This document shows, in pieces, positions 36,349 through 44,203 of a DNA stretch of 64,000 nucleotides (positions are counted from its first letter, which is position 1; every line of letters starts with the position of its first letter). The DNA lies in NCBI GenBank assembly GCA_017745175.1, contig JAGHZY010000023.1, forward strand, positions 1-64,000, read 5' to 3'. Both the position numbers and the translations under genes were made by a program. The stretch is from Sphingopyxis sp. GTDB lineage: Bacteria > Pseudomonadota > Alphaproteobacteria > Sphingomonadales > Sphingomonadaceae. The notes below the pieces were generated by a model. That model was not told the DNA's origin. It searched no databases and worked only from the letters and a program-made list of their open reading frames with translations.

Positions 36349-38307
36349 TCAGAATGCGGTGCCGTAACCGATCAGATGGAAGACCAGGACGATCCAGAGC
36401 AGCACCGCGGCGCTTGCGAGGACCACCATGCTCCAGACGCGGGCGAATTTTCCGGGGGGGCCCTTCCATACCAGCCACAGGTGCCAGCCCGCCGCAGCGG
36501 CCAGGGCGCCGAGAACGAGCGGGGTCGCGATCCGGAGCGCGATCAGCATGCCGTCCAGTTCGCCGTTCAGCGACGAAAAGTCCGACAGGAGCGCAACCGC
36601 AAAAATCATCCATGCGACGAGGACCGCGATGGCCAGCCCTGCGAACGCGCGCGTCAGGCGATAGGCGCGCCATTCGGCGGCGCCGCGTTCGGGCCGGACT
36701 CCATAATGGCGCCGCACCAGCGCCGTGACCGGCCAGAAAAGCACCGTCAGCGCCAGCGCGGCGAGGCTCGCGAACAGCGCCGGGGTCAACCACGCCGACG
36801 AGCTGTACCATGGAACGGGCTCGAAGAGCATGAAGGGCGAGGAGGAATCGATCCCGAACCGGGTGACGCGGCCGTCCTTCACCTCGGCGGCGATCCGCCG
36901 CTTGCCGCCGACCTCGCGCCAGACGAACGGTGCGATCTCGACCCATCTGAGATTTTCGCCGCCGATGCCGGACGCGGCGCTGAACAGGATGCCCCCGTCG
37001 GCGTCGAGCCCCACATTGAACTGCCCGCCGAGTTCCATCGCCTTCAGGAAACTCGTTTCGAGCCGGCGCGTCTTGTTATAGGTGCCGACCATCATCCGCG
37101 CATGTTCGCGCGCGGTCGCCGCATCGACGCGGCCGTCGCGCGCGCCGCCGGGGAAATAGCGATCGGCGAACGCCTCGAACAGATGATTGCGGATCGCCGC
37201 CGACAGCTTGTCCGAACCGGCGGCGTTCATCGACATATAGAGCCCGACCCGTTCGCCGGGGAACATCCAGAGCTGGCTGTGGAACTGCGGCGAATCGCCC
37301 GCGTGCGACAACACCTTGCGCCCGTTGATATTCTGCTCGTAAAAGCCGAGCGCCATGCCGTTGAGCGGCGGAATCGCCCGGGTGATGCTGTTCTGCATCA
37401 GAGCCGCGGTCGCGGGCTTCAGCAGCGCGCCGCCCTGATCCAGATGCGCGATCATGAAGCGCCCCAGATCGGCGCCGGTCGCGGCAAGCCCCCCGGCGGG
37501 CGCGAAGCTGTTCAGTTCCGGCCGCCCCGGCTTCCCGGTCCCCAGAAGATAGCCGTTCGCAAGAAGCGGTGCCAACGAAGCGGGCAACTCCGCGCGCATG
37601 GTCGATCGCACCATTCCGGCAGGCCCGAATATGCGCTGCTCGACATAATCGTCGAAGGGCATTCCCGACACCCGCTCGACGATATAGCCGGCGAGTGCCG
37701 TCCCGTAGTTCGAATAGGCGGGGGTCGTTCCGGGAGCGTAGATGCGCGGCGGCACCTGCCGCTTCATCGCCGTGCCGAGCGACGGAATGTCCTTCAGTTC
37801 ATAGCTGTTGAGCCCGCGCTGCACCTCGTCGAACCCCGCGGTGTGCGTCATCAGGTTGCGCATCGTCACCGGCTTGCCGTCGTAGGGCGGAATGCGGAAA
37901 TCGAGATAGGCGTTGATGTCCTTGTCGAGGTCGATCTTGCCCGCCTCGACCAGTTGCATCACCGCCGTCCAGGTCATCGTCTTCGAAACCGATGCCTGTT
38001 TGAAGAGCGTTTTTTCCGGATCGACCGGCCGTCGCTTCGCGATATCGGAAAAACCGAAGCCGCGCTCGGTCAGTATCCGGCCGTCGCTGACGACGACCAC
38101 GACCGCGCCCGCCGCGTTCCCGCGCTGGAGCGCATAGGGCATGAAGCCGTCCAGCCACGCATCGACATCGGCCTTGGTCAGCGCCGGAGCCATGGCGACC
38201 GCGGACCCTTGTTGCGCGACGGACTGCGCGGAACCTGGCGCCACCGCGGCGGCGATCATCGCAAGCGCCAGCGCACCTATCGCCTTGAACGACCTGAACA
38301 ACCGCAT
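36349..38307 (-). CDS. Serine hydrolase, class C beta-lactamase/PBP-like with C-terminal membrane domain (paralogue)
   Basis: A 652-residue paralogue of the protein at 26882, colinear over its whole length: signal peptide, catalytic domain with S-V-S-K (FKQASVSKTMTW), Y-S-N (PAYSNYG) and H-A-G-D in the third site, then a linker domain and about four membrane segments at the C-terminus. The two share identical runs such as ALTKADVD, NAYLDF and YIVERV, so they arose by duplication and then diverged. It is transcribed toward the dgcN operon on the same strand but with its own upstream AT-rich inverted repeat (38356). Function is likely cleavage of D-amino-acid-containing peptides or other acyl compounds in the periplasm. 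Confidence 0.88.
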   Translation of the reverse strand: MRLFRSFKAIGALALAMIAAAVAPGSAQSVAQQGSAVAMAPALTKADVDAWLDGFMPYALQRGNAAGAVVVVVSDGRILTERGFGFSDIAKRRPVDPEKTLFKQASVSKTMTWTAVMQLVEAGKIDLDKDINAYLDFRIPPYDGKPVTMRNLMTHTAGFDEVQRGLNSYELKDIPSLGTAMKRQVPPRIYAPGTTPAYSNYGTALAGYIVERVSGMPFDDYVEQRIFGPAGMVRSTMRAELPASLAPLLANGYLLGTGKPGRPELNSFAPAGGLAATGADLGRFMIAHLDQGGALLKPATAALMQNSITRAIPPLNGMALGFYEQNINGRKVLSHAGDSPQFHSQLWMFPGERVGLYMSMNAAGSDKLSAAIRNHLFEAFADRYFPGGARDGRVDAATAREHARMMVGTYNKTRRLETSFLKAMELGGQFNVGLDADGGILFSAASGIGGENLRWVEIAPFVWREVGGKRRIAAEVKDGRVTRFGIDSSSPFMLFEPVPWYSSSAWLTPALFASLAALALTVLFWPVTALVRRHYGVRPERGAAEWRAYRLTRAFAGLAIAVLVAWMIFAVALLSDFSSLNGELDGMLIALRIATPLVLGALAAAAGWHLWLVWKGPPGKFARVWSMVVLASAAVLLWIVLVFHLIGYGTAF

Positions 38308-38355
38308 CCGTCTCGCTCCCCCGATCCCGGCACCCGGGCCGGAATATCAGAAATT

Positions 38356-38386
38356 TCTCAAACTGAAACTTTTTTCAGTTTTGAGA
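38356..38386. promoter_or_regulatory. AT-rich inverted repeat between XRE-cupin and serine hydrolase genes
   Basis: TCTCAAACTGAAA and TTTCAGTTTTGAGA form a 13/14-base inverted repeat (one bulge) around CTTT. It lies 48 bases before the serine hydrolase start and 77 bases after the XRE-cupin stop. There is no T-tract, so an operator is favoured over a terminator. It shares TGAAACTTTT with the 19488 site. Confidence 0.5.
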
Positions 38387-38462
38387 CAAAGCAGCCGGAA
38401 CGGAAATTTGTCAATGGCGATCTCGCCCTGCCTGCATGCGCGGGCAAGGCGATGCCGCCGCG

Positions 38463-39116
38463 TCAGGCGATCGGGTGCAGCGAGGATTTCAGATCGGCAT
38501 CGGTGGCCGAACACACCGACAGGATGCGGCACGGGCCTTCGCCCACCGCCACATATCCGTGCCCCATGGACGCGTCGAAATAGGCGGAATCACCCGTGTT
38601 CAACAGCGAGGGGGCATAGATGTCGGTGTGGAATTCGCACTGGCCTTCGAGCACGAGCACATATTCCTCGCCCGGATGGCGCATCAATTCGCCGAAATCC
38701 TCGATCGACCGCACCTTGATCTCGATGATCATCGGATTGAGCAGCTTGTTGAGAAGATCGGCCGACGGATAGGTATAGCTGTAGGTCGTGGTCTCGATCG
38801 ACGGCCCCTCGTTCGCCGGCGTGATGCTCCGCCGTCCCGTCGTCGCGGGCGCGGGCACATTCTGCGGGGCCGCCGAGGCAAACAGGCGGGTGATATCGAT
38901 ATCCAGCCCGCGGCTGATCCGCACGAGCTTCTCGTAGCTCAGCGACATCTTGCCCGTTTCGACCTTCGACAGCGTCGACACCGGGATTCCGGTCCGCTCG
39001 CTCACCTCCACCAGCGTCAGGCCTTTTTCGGTCCGGAACTCGCGCAGGAAAAGGCCCGGATTCGTCGCTGCGTCGCCCTGCCGCTCGGCAATCCCGTTTT
39101 CTCGCGCTGACGGCAT
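38463..39116 (-). CDS. XRE-family regulator with C-terminal cupin domain
   Basis: A 217-residue regulator: after about 20 flexible residues, a helix-turn-helix of the XRE type (LFLREFRTEKGLTLVEVSERTGIPVSTLSKVETGKMSLSYEKLVRISRGL), a linker, and a cupin sensor domain (HPGEEYVLVLEGQCEFH, DSAYFDASMGHGYV). This layout is common among regulators of amino-acid and polyamine catabolism, where the cupin binds the ligand. I chose the ATG at 39116 because AAAGGA lies 7 bases upstream. Longer in-frame starts (39143, 39152) lack such a site. It diverges from the M28 peptidase gene and shares an AT-rich motif with several promoters in the region, so it may control the whole scavenging island. Confidence 0.88.
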   Translation of the reverse strand: MPSARENGIAERQGDAATNPGLFLREFRTEKGLTLVEVSERTGIPVSTLSKVETGKMSLSYEKLVRISRGLDIDITRLFASAAPQNVPAPATTGRRSITPANEGPSIETTTYSYTYPSADLLNKLLNPMIIEIKVRSIEDFGELMRHPGEEYVLVLEGQCEFHTDIYAPSLLNTGDSAYFDASMGHGYVAVGEGPCRILSVCSATDADLKSSLHPIA

Positions 39117-39260
39117 CGCAGTCCTTTCGATCGATTTTCTCATTTTGCACATATTTGGACTTTTTCGCCCGGCATCAAGCTCAATGGTGCTTCGCGGGCG
39201 ATTCCCGCTCCCTCGGGGCGCCCCATTCACCGGCTCCCCGTCCGGAAATTGGCCGAATCA

Positions 39261-39285
39261 GGAGAAAGTTTGACAAATCAGAAAA
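39261..39285. promoter_or_regulatory. AT-rich motif in XRE-cupin/M28 divergent promoter, candidate autoregulatory site
   Basis: On the minus strand this stretch begins TTTTCTGATTTGTCAAAC and matches the 19488-19512 site at 20 of 25 positions ungapped. A TTGACA hexamer (39270-39275, plus strand) could be a -35 element for the M28 gene. A regulator bound here could act on both divergent genes. Confidence 0.5.
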
Positions 39286-39371
39286 TTTTGAAAATGGTCG
39301 TGCGTCTTCACGCCGCGCGATCAATCAGCGGCGCGCGGGTGTGCCAGAACTGAGTCCGGGAGCCATGAACG

Positions 39372-41828
39372 ATGCAAACTGATCTTCCGGACGCCGCGGC
39401 CGGTGCGGCTGCGCCGCCGGCTTTTCGCTGGTCGGCCGTATTGCTCATCCTTGCCGCAGCGATCTCGCTCGCCGTCCTCACCAACCGTCTGCCCGATCCG
39501 CAACCGGAGACGGCGCCCGAGACGCAATTCTCGGCTGCGCGGGCGATGGCCGACGTACGCGCGATCGCCGCCGCGCCGCATCCGATCGGATCGGCGGAAA
39601 TCGAACGCACGCGGCGCTATCTGATGTCGCGGATGACCGCGCTCGGGCTTTCGCCCCGGATGAGCGACCAGACGGTCGTCGTCACCCGGCGCAATTCGAA
39701 CGATATCGCGATCGGCGCGCGGGTTCGCAACATCGTCGGCGAACTCAAGGGCAGCGATCCGGCGCTGCCCGCCGTGCTGTTGATGGCGCACTACGACACC
39801 GCACCGCATTCGCCGGGCGCGGGAGACGATACCGCCGGGGTCGCGGTTGCGCTCGAAGCCGCGCGGGCGCTGAAGGCCTCCGGCACGCTGCACCGGTCGG
39901 TCATCTTCCTGCTCACCGACGGCGAAGAGGCCGGCCTCCTCGGAGCCAATGCCTTTTTCGAAAGCGACCCGCTGCGGCACCGCGTCGGCCTCGTCCTGAA
40001 CCTCGAGGCGCGCGGCGACAGCGGCAGGGCGCTCATGTTCCAGACCGGCCGCGACAACCGCGCGCTGATCCGGGCCTATGCGCGCAATGTGGCATCGCCT
40101 GCCTCGGACTCGCTGATGGTCACCATCTACAAGCGCATGCCCAATGACACCGACCTGACGGCGGCGCTGGACCGCGGCTACCGCGGCATGAATTTCGCCT
40201 TCGCCGGCCACCAGATGGCCTACCACACACCGCTATCGACGCCCGAACGCCTCAACCCGGGAAGCGTCCAGCATATGGGCGACCAGATATTGCCGATCAT
40301 CGGCGATTTCGCGCGCGCGAAGCGCCTCGACCGCGGCGGCGGCGACATGGTGTTCGCCGACCTGTTCGGACAATATTTCATCGCCTACTCCTCCGCCCTT
40401 GCCTGGCCCCTCGCCATTGTGGTGATCGGGACGGCGTTCGCCTTGGTCGGGGTCGCTCTCGTCCGGCGCACGATCGGTTGGCGCGACGTCCTCCAGGGCG
40501 CGGGAAGCGCGATCGCGCTCCTGCTCGGCATCGCGACGATTTTGGCGCTGGCGAAGCGTTTCGTGGCGCTGCTGCTGGCGGACATTGCCTCGCCATATGC
40601 CATGGTCGGCCAGGCCGGCCTGATCCTTCCGGCGTCGCTGCTGCTCGCGCTCGGTACCGGCCTGCTTCTGGTCAATTCGGCGGTGCGCGGCCGGCGATGG
40701 CCTCCGGCTCTCGCCCTCGTCGCCGCGGGCGCGCTCGCCGCGCTGCTCGGCGAGCCGGCGCTGTCGCCGCTTATCCTCGGCGGCGCTGCCGGCCTGTTCG
40801 CCTTTGCCAGCGCCGGCCGGCGCATTTCGCTGGCCGGCTGGTTTGCCGGCGCGCTCGCGCTGATCGGCATCCTCGCGCTGCTCCTCCAGATCTGGCTGCC
40901 CAACGGCGCGCATGCGCTGATCTGGCCGCTGATCCTGCTGCCGCCCGCCCTCGCGCTGCTCCTGTTCGCCCCGGACCTCGCGGCACGGCGCAGCGGCCTG
41001 ATCGCCATGGCGGTGCCGGGCGTACTGCTCGCGGGCATGATGGCGCGGACCGGATATGATTTCTTCGTCCTGATCGGCCCGACGATGCCCGAAGTTATCG
41101 CTCCCTGCATTCTCCTCGCAACGATCGTGCTGGTTCCCTTCCTCTGGCCGCTGCGCGGCCTGCCGCTCGCAGGCGGCGCTTTCGCCGGCGCGGGCCTCGT
41201 CCTTTGCATCGCGGCCGCGGTCGCGGGCCGGACGCCATCGGCCGAAAGCCCCGAGCTGGTCGAAGCCTTCCATATCGCGGACCTCGACGCGAACAGCGCC
41301 CGATGGGCGAGCGGCAAGCTCGACAGCAGCGGCTGGGTCAGGGCAGCGCTCACGCAGGACGGCGGCACCCCCGTCCTGCGATCGATCGCGCCGCTCGGCA
41401 GGGACGACCACTGGGTCGCTGCCGCAAGGCCCGGCAATTTTGCGCCGCCGAAGCTTGAAACAATAGTGACTGGACAGGAGAACGCGCGTTCGATTGCCAT
41501 TCGGGCCGGCAATGCCAACGGCGGGCGGTATATGCGGATATTCCTCAAACCATCGGTCGACCTGACCGGGCTGCGTCTGATGGACACACCGGTCCCGGGA
41601 ACGCTGAAAGCAGGGATCTGGTCGCAGCTGATATTTCATGCCAGCGGCAGCGACGAGGTTCACCTCGACCTGAAAGCGGGCCGGAGTGGCGAACTTGAGG
41701 TCCGGATGGCCGAAGTCCGCGACGGCTGGCCGGCAAACAGCAGCGCGATCGCGTTTCCTCCGAACGTCGTTCCCTTCCGCCGGGCGGGCGACAGCATGAT
41801 CGTCATGCGCCGGGTGACGAAATGGTGA
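39372..41828 (+). CDS. M28-family metallopeptidase with polytopic membrane domain
   Basis: An 818-residue protein. One membrane anchor (SAVLLILAAAISLAVLTNRL) leads to a periplasmic M28 aminopeptidase domain with zinc ligands and catalytic residues H140-x-D142 (AHYDT), D152 (GDDTAG), E185-E186 (DGEEAG), E212 (NLEARG) and a histidine in AYHTPLSTPERL. Eight or more further membrane segments follow, then a soluble C-terminal domain of about 190 residues. This resembles the Fxna/ERMP1-type M28 architecture also present in sphingomonads. It should remove N-terminal residues from peptides in the periplasm. GGGAG lies upstream of the ATG. It diverges from the XRE-cupin regulator. Confidence 0.88.
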   Translation: MQTDLPDAAAGAAAPPAFRWSAVLLILAAAISLAVLTNRLPDPQPETAPETQFSAARAMADVRAIAAAPHPIGSAEIERTRRYLMSRMTALGLSPRMSDQTVVVTRRNSNDIAIGARVRNIVGELKGSDPALPAVLLMAHYDTAPHSPGAGDDTAGVAVALEAARALKASGTLHRSVIFLLTDGEEAGLLGANAFFESDPLRHRVGLVLNLEARGDSGRALMFQTGRDNRALIRAYARNVASPASDSLMVTIYKRMPNDTDLTAALDRGYRGMNFAFAGHQMAYHTPLSTPERLNPGSVQHMGDQILPIIGDFARAKRLDRGGGDMVFADLFGQYFIAYSSALAWPLAIVVIGTAFALVGVALVRRTIGWRDVLQGAGSAIALLLGIATILALAKRFVALLLADIASPYAMVGQAGLILPASLLLALGTGLLLVNSAVRGRRWPPALALVAAGALAALLGEPALSPLILGGAAGLFAFASAGRRISLAGWFAGALALIGILALLLQIWLPNGAHALIWPLILLPPALALLLFAPDLAARRSGLIAMAVPGVLLAGMMARTGYDFFVLIGPTMPEVIAPCILLATIVLVPFLWPLRGLPLAGGAFAGAGLVLCIAAAVAGRTPSAESPELVEAFHIADLDANSARWASGKLDSSGWVRAALTQDGGTPVLRSIAPLGRDDHWVAAARPGNFAPPKLETIVTGQENARSIAIRAGNANGGRYMRIFLKPSVDLTGLRLMDTPVPGTLKAGIWSQLIFHASGSDEVHLDLKAGRSGELEVRMAEVRDGWPANSSAIAFPPNVVPFRRAGDSMIVMRRVTKW

Positions 41829-41938
41829 ACCGGCATCCCGCGGATGCTGGCGTCCGGGTGCCGCGTCCCGCGAAGTAGCGCGAAAGCGGCAATATCCGCG
41901 AAGTCCTTGCAGTCAGTTGGAATTCGTCTCCGACAACC

Positions 41939-41948
41939 TGTATATACG
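41939..41948. promoter_or_regulatory. TGTATATACR palindrome before GntR gene, candidate autoregulatory operator
   Basis: TGTATATACG ends four bases before the GntR start codon and matches TGTATATACA at 46956, upstream of the TonB receptor. HutC-type GntR regulators bind TGT-N4-ACA-type palindromes, so self-repression is likely. Confidence 0.6.
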
Positions 41949-41952
41949 GGTG

Positions 41953-42753
41953 ATGGATTCTTCTCCCCCCTTATCGCGCGCCAAGGCCCGATCGACGAAC
42001 GCGCGCGCGCCTGAAGCCCCGAAAGAGAGCGTTCCTGCGGCCGACCGGTCCGCGCCGCGCTATGCCGCGATCAAGCAATCGATCGCCGATGCCGTGCGCG
42101 GCGGCCGGCTGAAGCCCGGCGCCCGCGTCGCATCCGAAGCCGAGCTGGTCGAGCAGTTCGGCGTGTCGCGCATGACGGCAAACCGCGCGCTTCGCGAACT
42201 GCAGGCGGCGGGGATTATCGTCCGGCGCGCGGGGGTCGGCTCGTTCATCGCCGAACCGCGTCCGATCGGCCAGATGATCGAGATCCGCAACATCGCCGAG
42301 GAAATTCGCGAGCGCGGCCATGTCTATCGCGCGCGCGTCATCCAGAATGTCGAGGAAAAGGCGCAGGCGGAAACCGCGGCGCTGCTAGAGGTGCCGCTGG
42401 GCACGCGGCTGTTCCATTCGATCGTCGTGCATCACGAGGCCGAATTCCCGCTGCAGATCGAGGAACGCTTTGTCCTCGCCTCGATCGCGCCGCGCTATGG
42501 CGAGGTGGATTTCACACAGACCACGCCGAACGAATATCTGACCCGCATCGCCCCGCTCGAGCGCGTCGAGCACCGCGTCAGCGCGATGATGCCCGACGAG
42601 CGGACGCGCACGATGCTGGGCCTCGAAGCCGGTGAACCCGTATTGCGCATGACGCGGCGGACGTGGAGCCGGTCGCGCCTCGTATCGCACGCTTGGCTGA
42701 CGCACCCCGGTTCCAGGTTCGAGCTGTCGGCCGCCTTTTCGATCGACGGCTGA
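41953..42753 (+). CDS. GntR-family regulator, HutC subfamily
   Basis: A 266-residue regulator. After a flexible N-terminal tail of about 30 residues come the winged helix (PRYAAIKQSIADAVRGGRLKPGARVASEAELVEQFGVSRMTANRALRELQAAGIIVRR) and the UTRA effector domain of the HutC group, ending VSHAWLTHPGSRFELSAAF. I chose the ATG at 41953; an in-frame extension would cross the palindrome. It is paralogous to the HutC at 53178 only in domain layout, not closely related in sequence. The shared TGTATATAC site suggests it controls itself and the TonB-PepSY operon, with which it converges (4 bases between stops of GntR and the second PepSY gene). Confidence 0.88.
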   Translation: MDSSPPLSRAKARSTNARAPEAPKESVPAADRSAPRYAAIKQSIADAVRGGRLKPGARVASEAELVEQFGVSRMTANRALRELQAAGIIVRRAGVGSFIAEPRPIGQMIEIRNIAEEIRERGHVYRARVIQNVEEKAQAETAALLEVPLGTRLFHSIVVHHEAEFPLQIEERFVLASIAPRYGEVDFTQTTPNEYLTRIAPLERVEHRVSAMMPDERTRTMLGLEAGEPVLRMTRRTWSRSRLVSHAWLTHPGSRFELSAAFSIDG

Positions 42754-42757
42754 CGCG

Positions 42758-43489
42758 TCAGGTCATGCGGCGCACCGCGACCGGCCTCCGCCGGCGCAGC
42801 CAGCGGAAATCGGCGCGGCCGAAGCTTTTGAACAGGAGGTAGAAGCCCGTTCCCGACAGCCACAGCGCGCCGAAGCCGACAAGGATGATCAGCGGGTGGT
42901 TGAAGCTCTTGCGGTTCAGATAGTCCATATTGTGGAGCATCCAGAAGAAGTCCCATGTGCGCCACGTGTCGCCGCGCATGACGAGGAAGCGCGCAGTGTC
43001 GAGTGAGACATAGGCGCTGCTGTTTTCGGCATCGGCGAAATCGATGCGCCACATCGCACCTTCGAAATCGCGCGATTCGAGGTTGGGACGCGCGATCACG
43101 CTGATCTTGCGCACCGGTGCCTCGTTCATCATCGCGGCGACATCGCGCGCCATATCCTGATCGACGCGGATATCCTCGCCCGTCGTCGCGTCGACGAGGC
43201 GCGTGCCCTTGGCGCTGTGAACCTCGTAGACCGGTCGCGCGCCGAGATCGCGCAGCACGACCCCCGTCACCGGCTCGCCGCGCGGCAGGGCGGCAAGGCT
43301 GGCGTAGGCGCCTCCCGGCAAGGGGTGCGAGTGCGACATGCCGCCGCCATGACCTCCGACCTTGTCCTTGTCGAGCAGCGCCATCACCGAACCGCTCAGC
43401 GCCCAGAGGAGGAACTGGAGCCCGAGGATCAGCCCGACCCATTTGTGGATGCGCCGGAAGAGAAGCGGCGACAGGCGGAGCTTTTTCAT
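42758..43489 (-). CDS. PepSY-associated membrane protein (second of two)
   Basis: A 243-residue protein: membrane helix near the N-terminus (FRRIHKWVGLILGLQFLLWALSGSVMAL), a periplasmic domain with PepSY-like sequence (HSHPLPGGAYASL, MMNEAPVRKISVIARPNL), and a C-terminal helix (HPLIILVGFGALWLSGTGFYLLF). The arrangement R-x-H-K-W followed by WALSG is typical of the iron-uptake PepSY_TM group. A His/Gly-rich stretch (GGHGGGMSHSHP) could bind metal. Start ATG at 43489 overlaps the stop of the first PepSY gene. Last gene of the TonB receptor operon; role in metal reduction or transport is inferred. Confidence 0.82.
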   Translation of the reverse strand: MKKLRLSPLLFRRIHKWVGLILGLQFLLWALSGSVMALLDKDKVGGHGGGMSHSHPLPGGAYASLAALPRGEPVTGVVLRDLGARPVYEVHSAKGTRLVDATTGEDIRVDQDMARDVAAMMNEAPVRKISVIARPNLESRDFEGAMWRIDFADAENSSAYVSLDTARFLVMRGDTWRTWDFFWMLHNMDYLNRKSFNHPLIILVGFGALWLSGTGFYLLFKSFGRADFRWLRRRRPVAVRRMT

Positions 43490-44190
43490 GCCTTTTTCCT
43501 CTTGCGGCGCGGAAAGGACCAGATCAGCAGCCACGCGCCGGTCAGCGCCATCGCAAAGGCGCTCCAGGTCGCGACGCGAAGCAGCGGGTTGTTGACATCG
43601 GTGCGCTCGTCATAATCCATGATGTGGAGCATCCACGCGAAGTCGAAGACCCGCCACAGCGCGTGACGGCGCGATATGAGCTCACCCGTCGCCGGCGACA
43701 GATACAGCGTCGGCCGGTTCCAGCCCTCGAATTCGACCTGCCAATAGGGGGGCTTGCGCGATTGCATTTCCTGCGGCGCGCGGGTGAGCAGCCGTGCCGA
43801 AACGATCCGGCCGTCGCCGGTATAGATATGCCGCGCCGCTTCGCGGATCTGTGCCTCGGTGAGCGCGGGCAGCGGCGCCGCCGTGGCCGCGTCGAACAGG
43901 CGCGGACCGTCGGGGGTCTCGGCGCGCCAGACCGGACGGCCGAGCAGGCGCTGGAGGCGGATTTCGGACACCCCCGGCACGGCCGCGACGACCTCGGACG
44001 GTGCGACGACGCCGCCAAGGTCGAAGGGCCGGGCTACCGGGGACTGCACCAGATGGTCGCCGTGGATGATGTCGATATGCACCGCCACCATGTAGAAGCC
44101 GGTCAGCGTCCAGAGCAGGGCCTGGACGCCGACGACGAGCGCCAGCCATTTATGCGTCCGGCGAACGACCAGCGGCCAACGGATTGCCAT
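43486..44190 (-). CDS. PepSY-associated membrane protein (first of two)
   Basis: A 234-residue protein with the same plan as its neighbour: helix VRRTHKWLALVVGVQALLWTLTGFYMVAV, periplasmic PepSY-like part, helix VATWSAFAMALTGAWLLIWSFPRR and a basic tail. Both share R-x-H-K-W and MLH-x-MDY motifs, so they probably form a heterodimer derived from the two halves of a longer PepSY_TM protein. The ATG at 44190 follows GAGGGGCAGGGG. It begins 13 bases after the receptor stop and is coupled to the second by ATGA. PepSY_TM proteins beside TonB receptors often take part in siderophore or haem-iron handling. Confidence 0.82.
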   Translation of the reverse strand: MAIRWPLVVRRTHKWLALVVGVQALLWTLTGFYMVAVHIDIIHGDHLVQSPVARPFDLGGVVAPSEVVAAVPGVSEIRLQRLLGRPVWRAETPDGPRLFDAATAAPLPALTEAQIREAARHIYTGDGRIVSARLLTRAPQEMQSRKPPYWQVEFEGWNRPTLYLSPATGELISRRHALWRVFDFAWMLHIMDYDERTDVNNPLLRVATWSAFAMALTGAWLLIWSFPRRKRKKA

Positions 44191-44203
44191 GCTCCCCTGC
44201 CCC

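Noticed and set aside
26882-38307. The two serine hydrolases as antibiotic-resistance beta-lactamases
   Set aside because: They have class C-like SxxK and YxN motifs, but the third motif is HxG not KTG, they carry C-terminal membrane domains, and no AmpR-like regulator is adjacent; a peptide or ester hydrolase role fits better.
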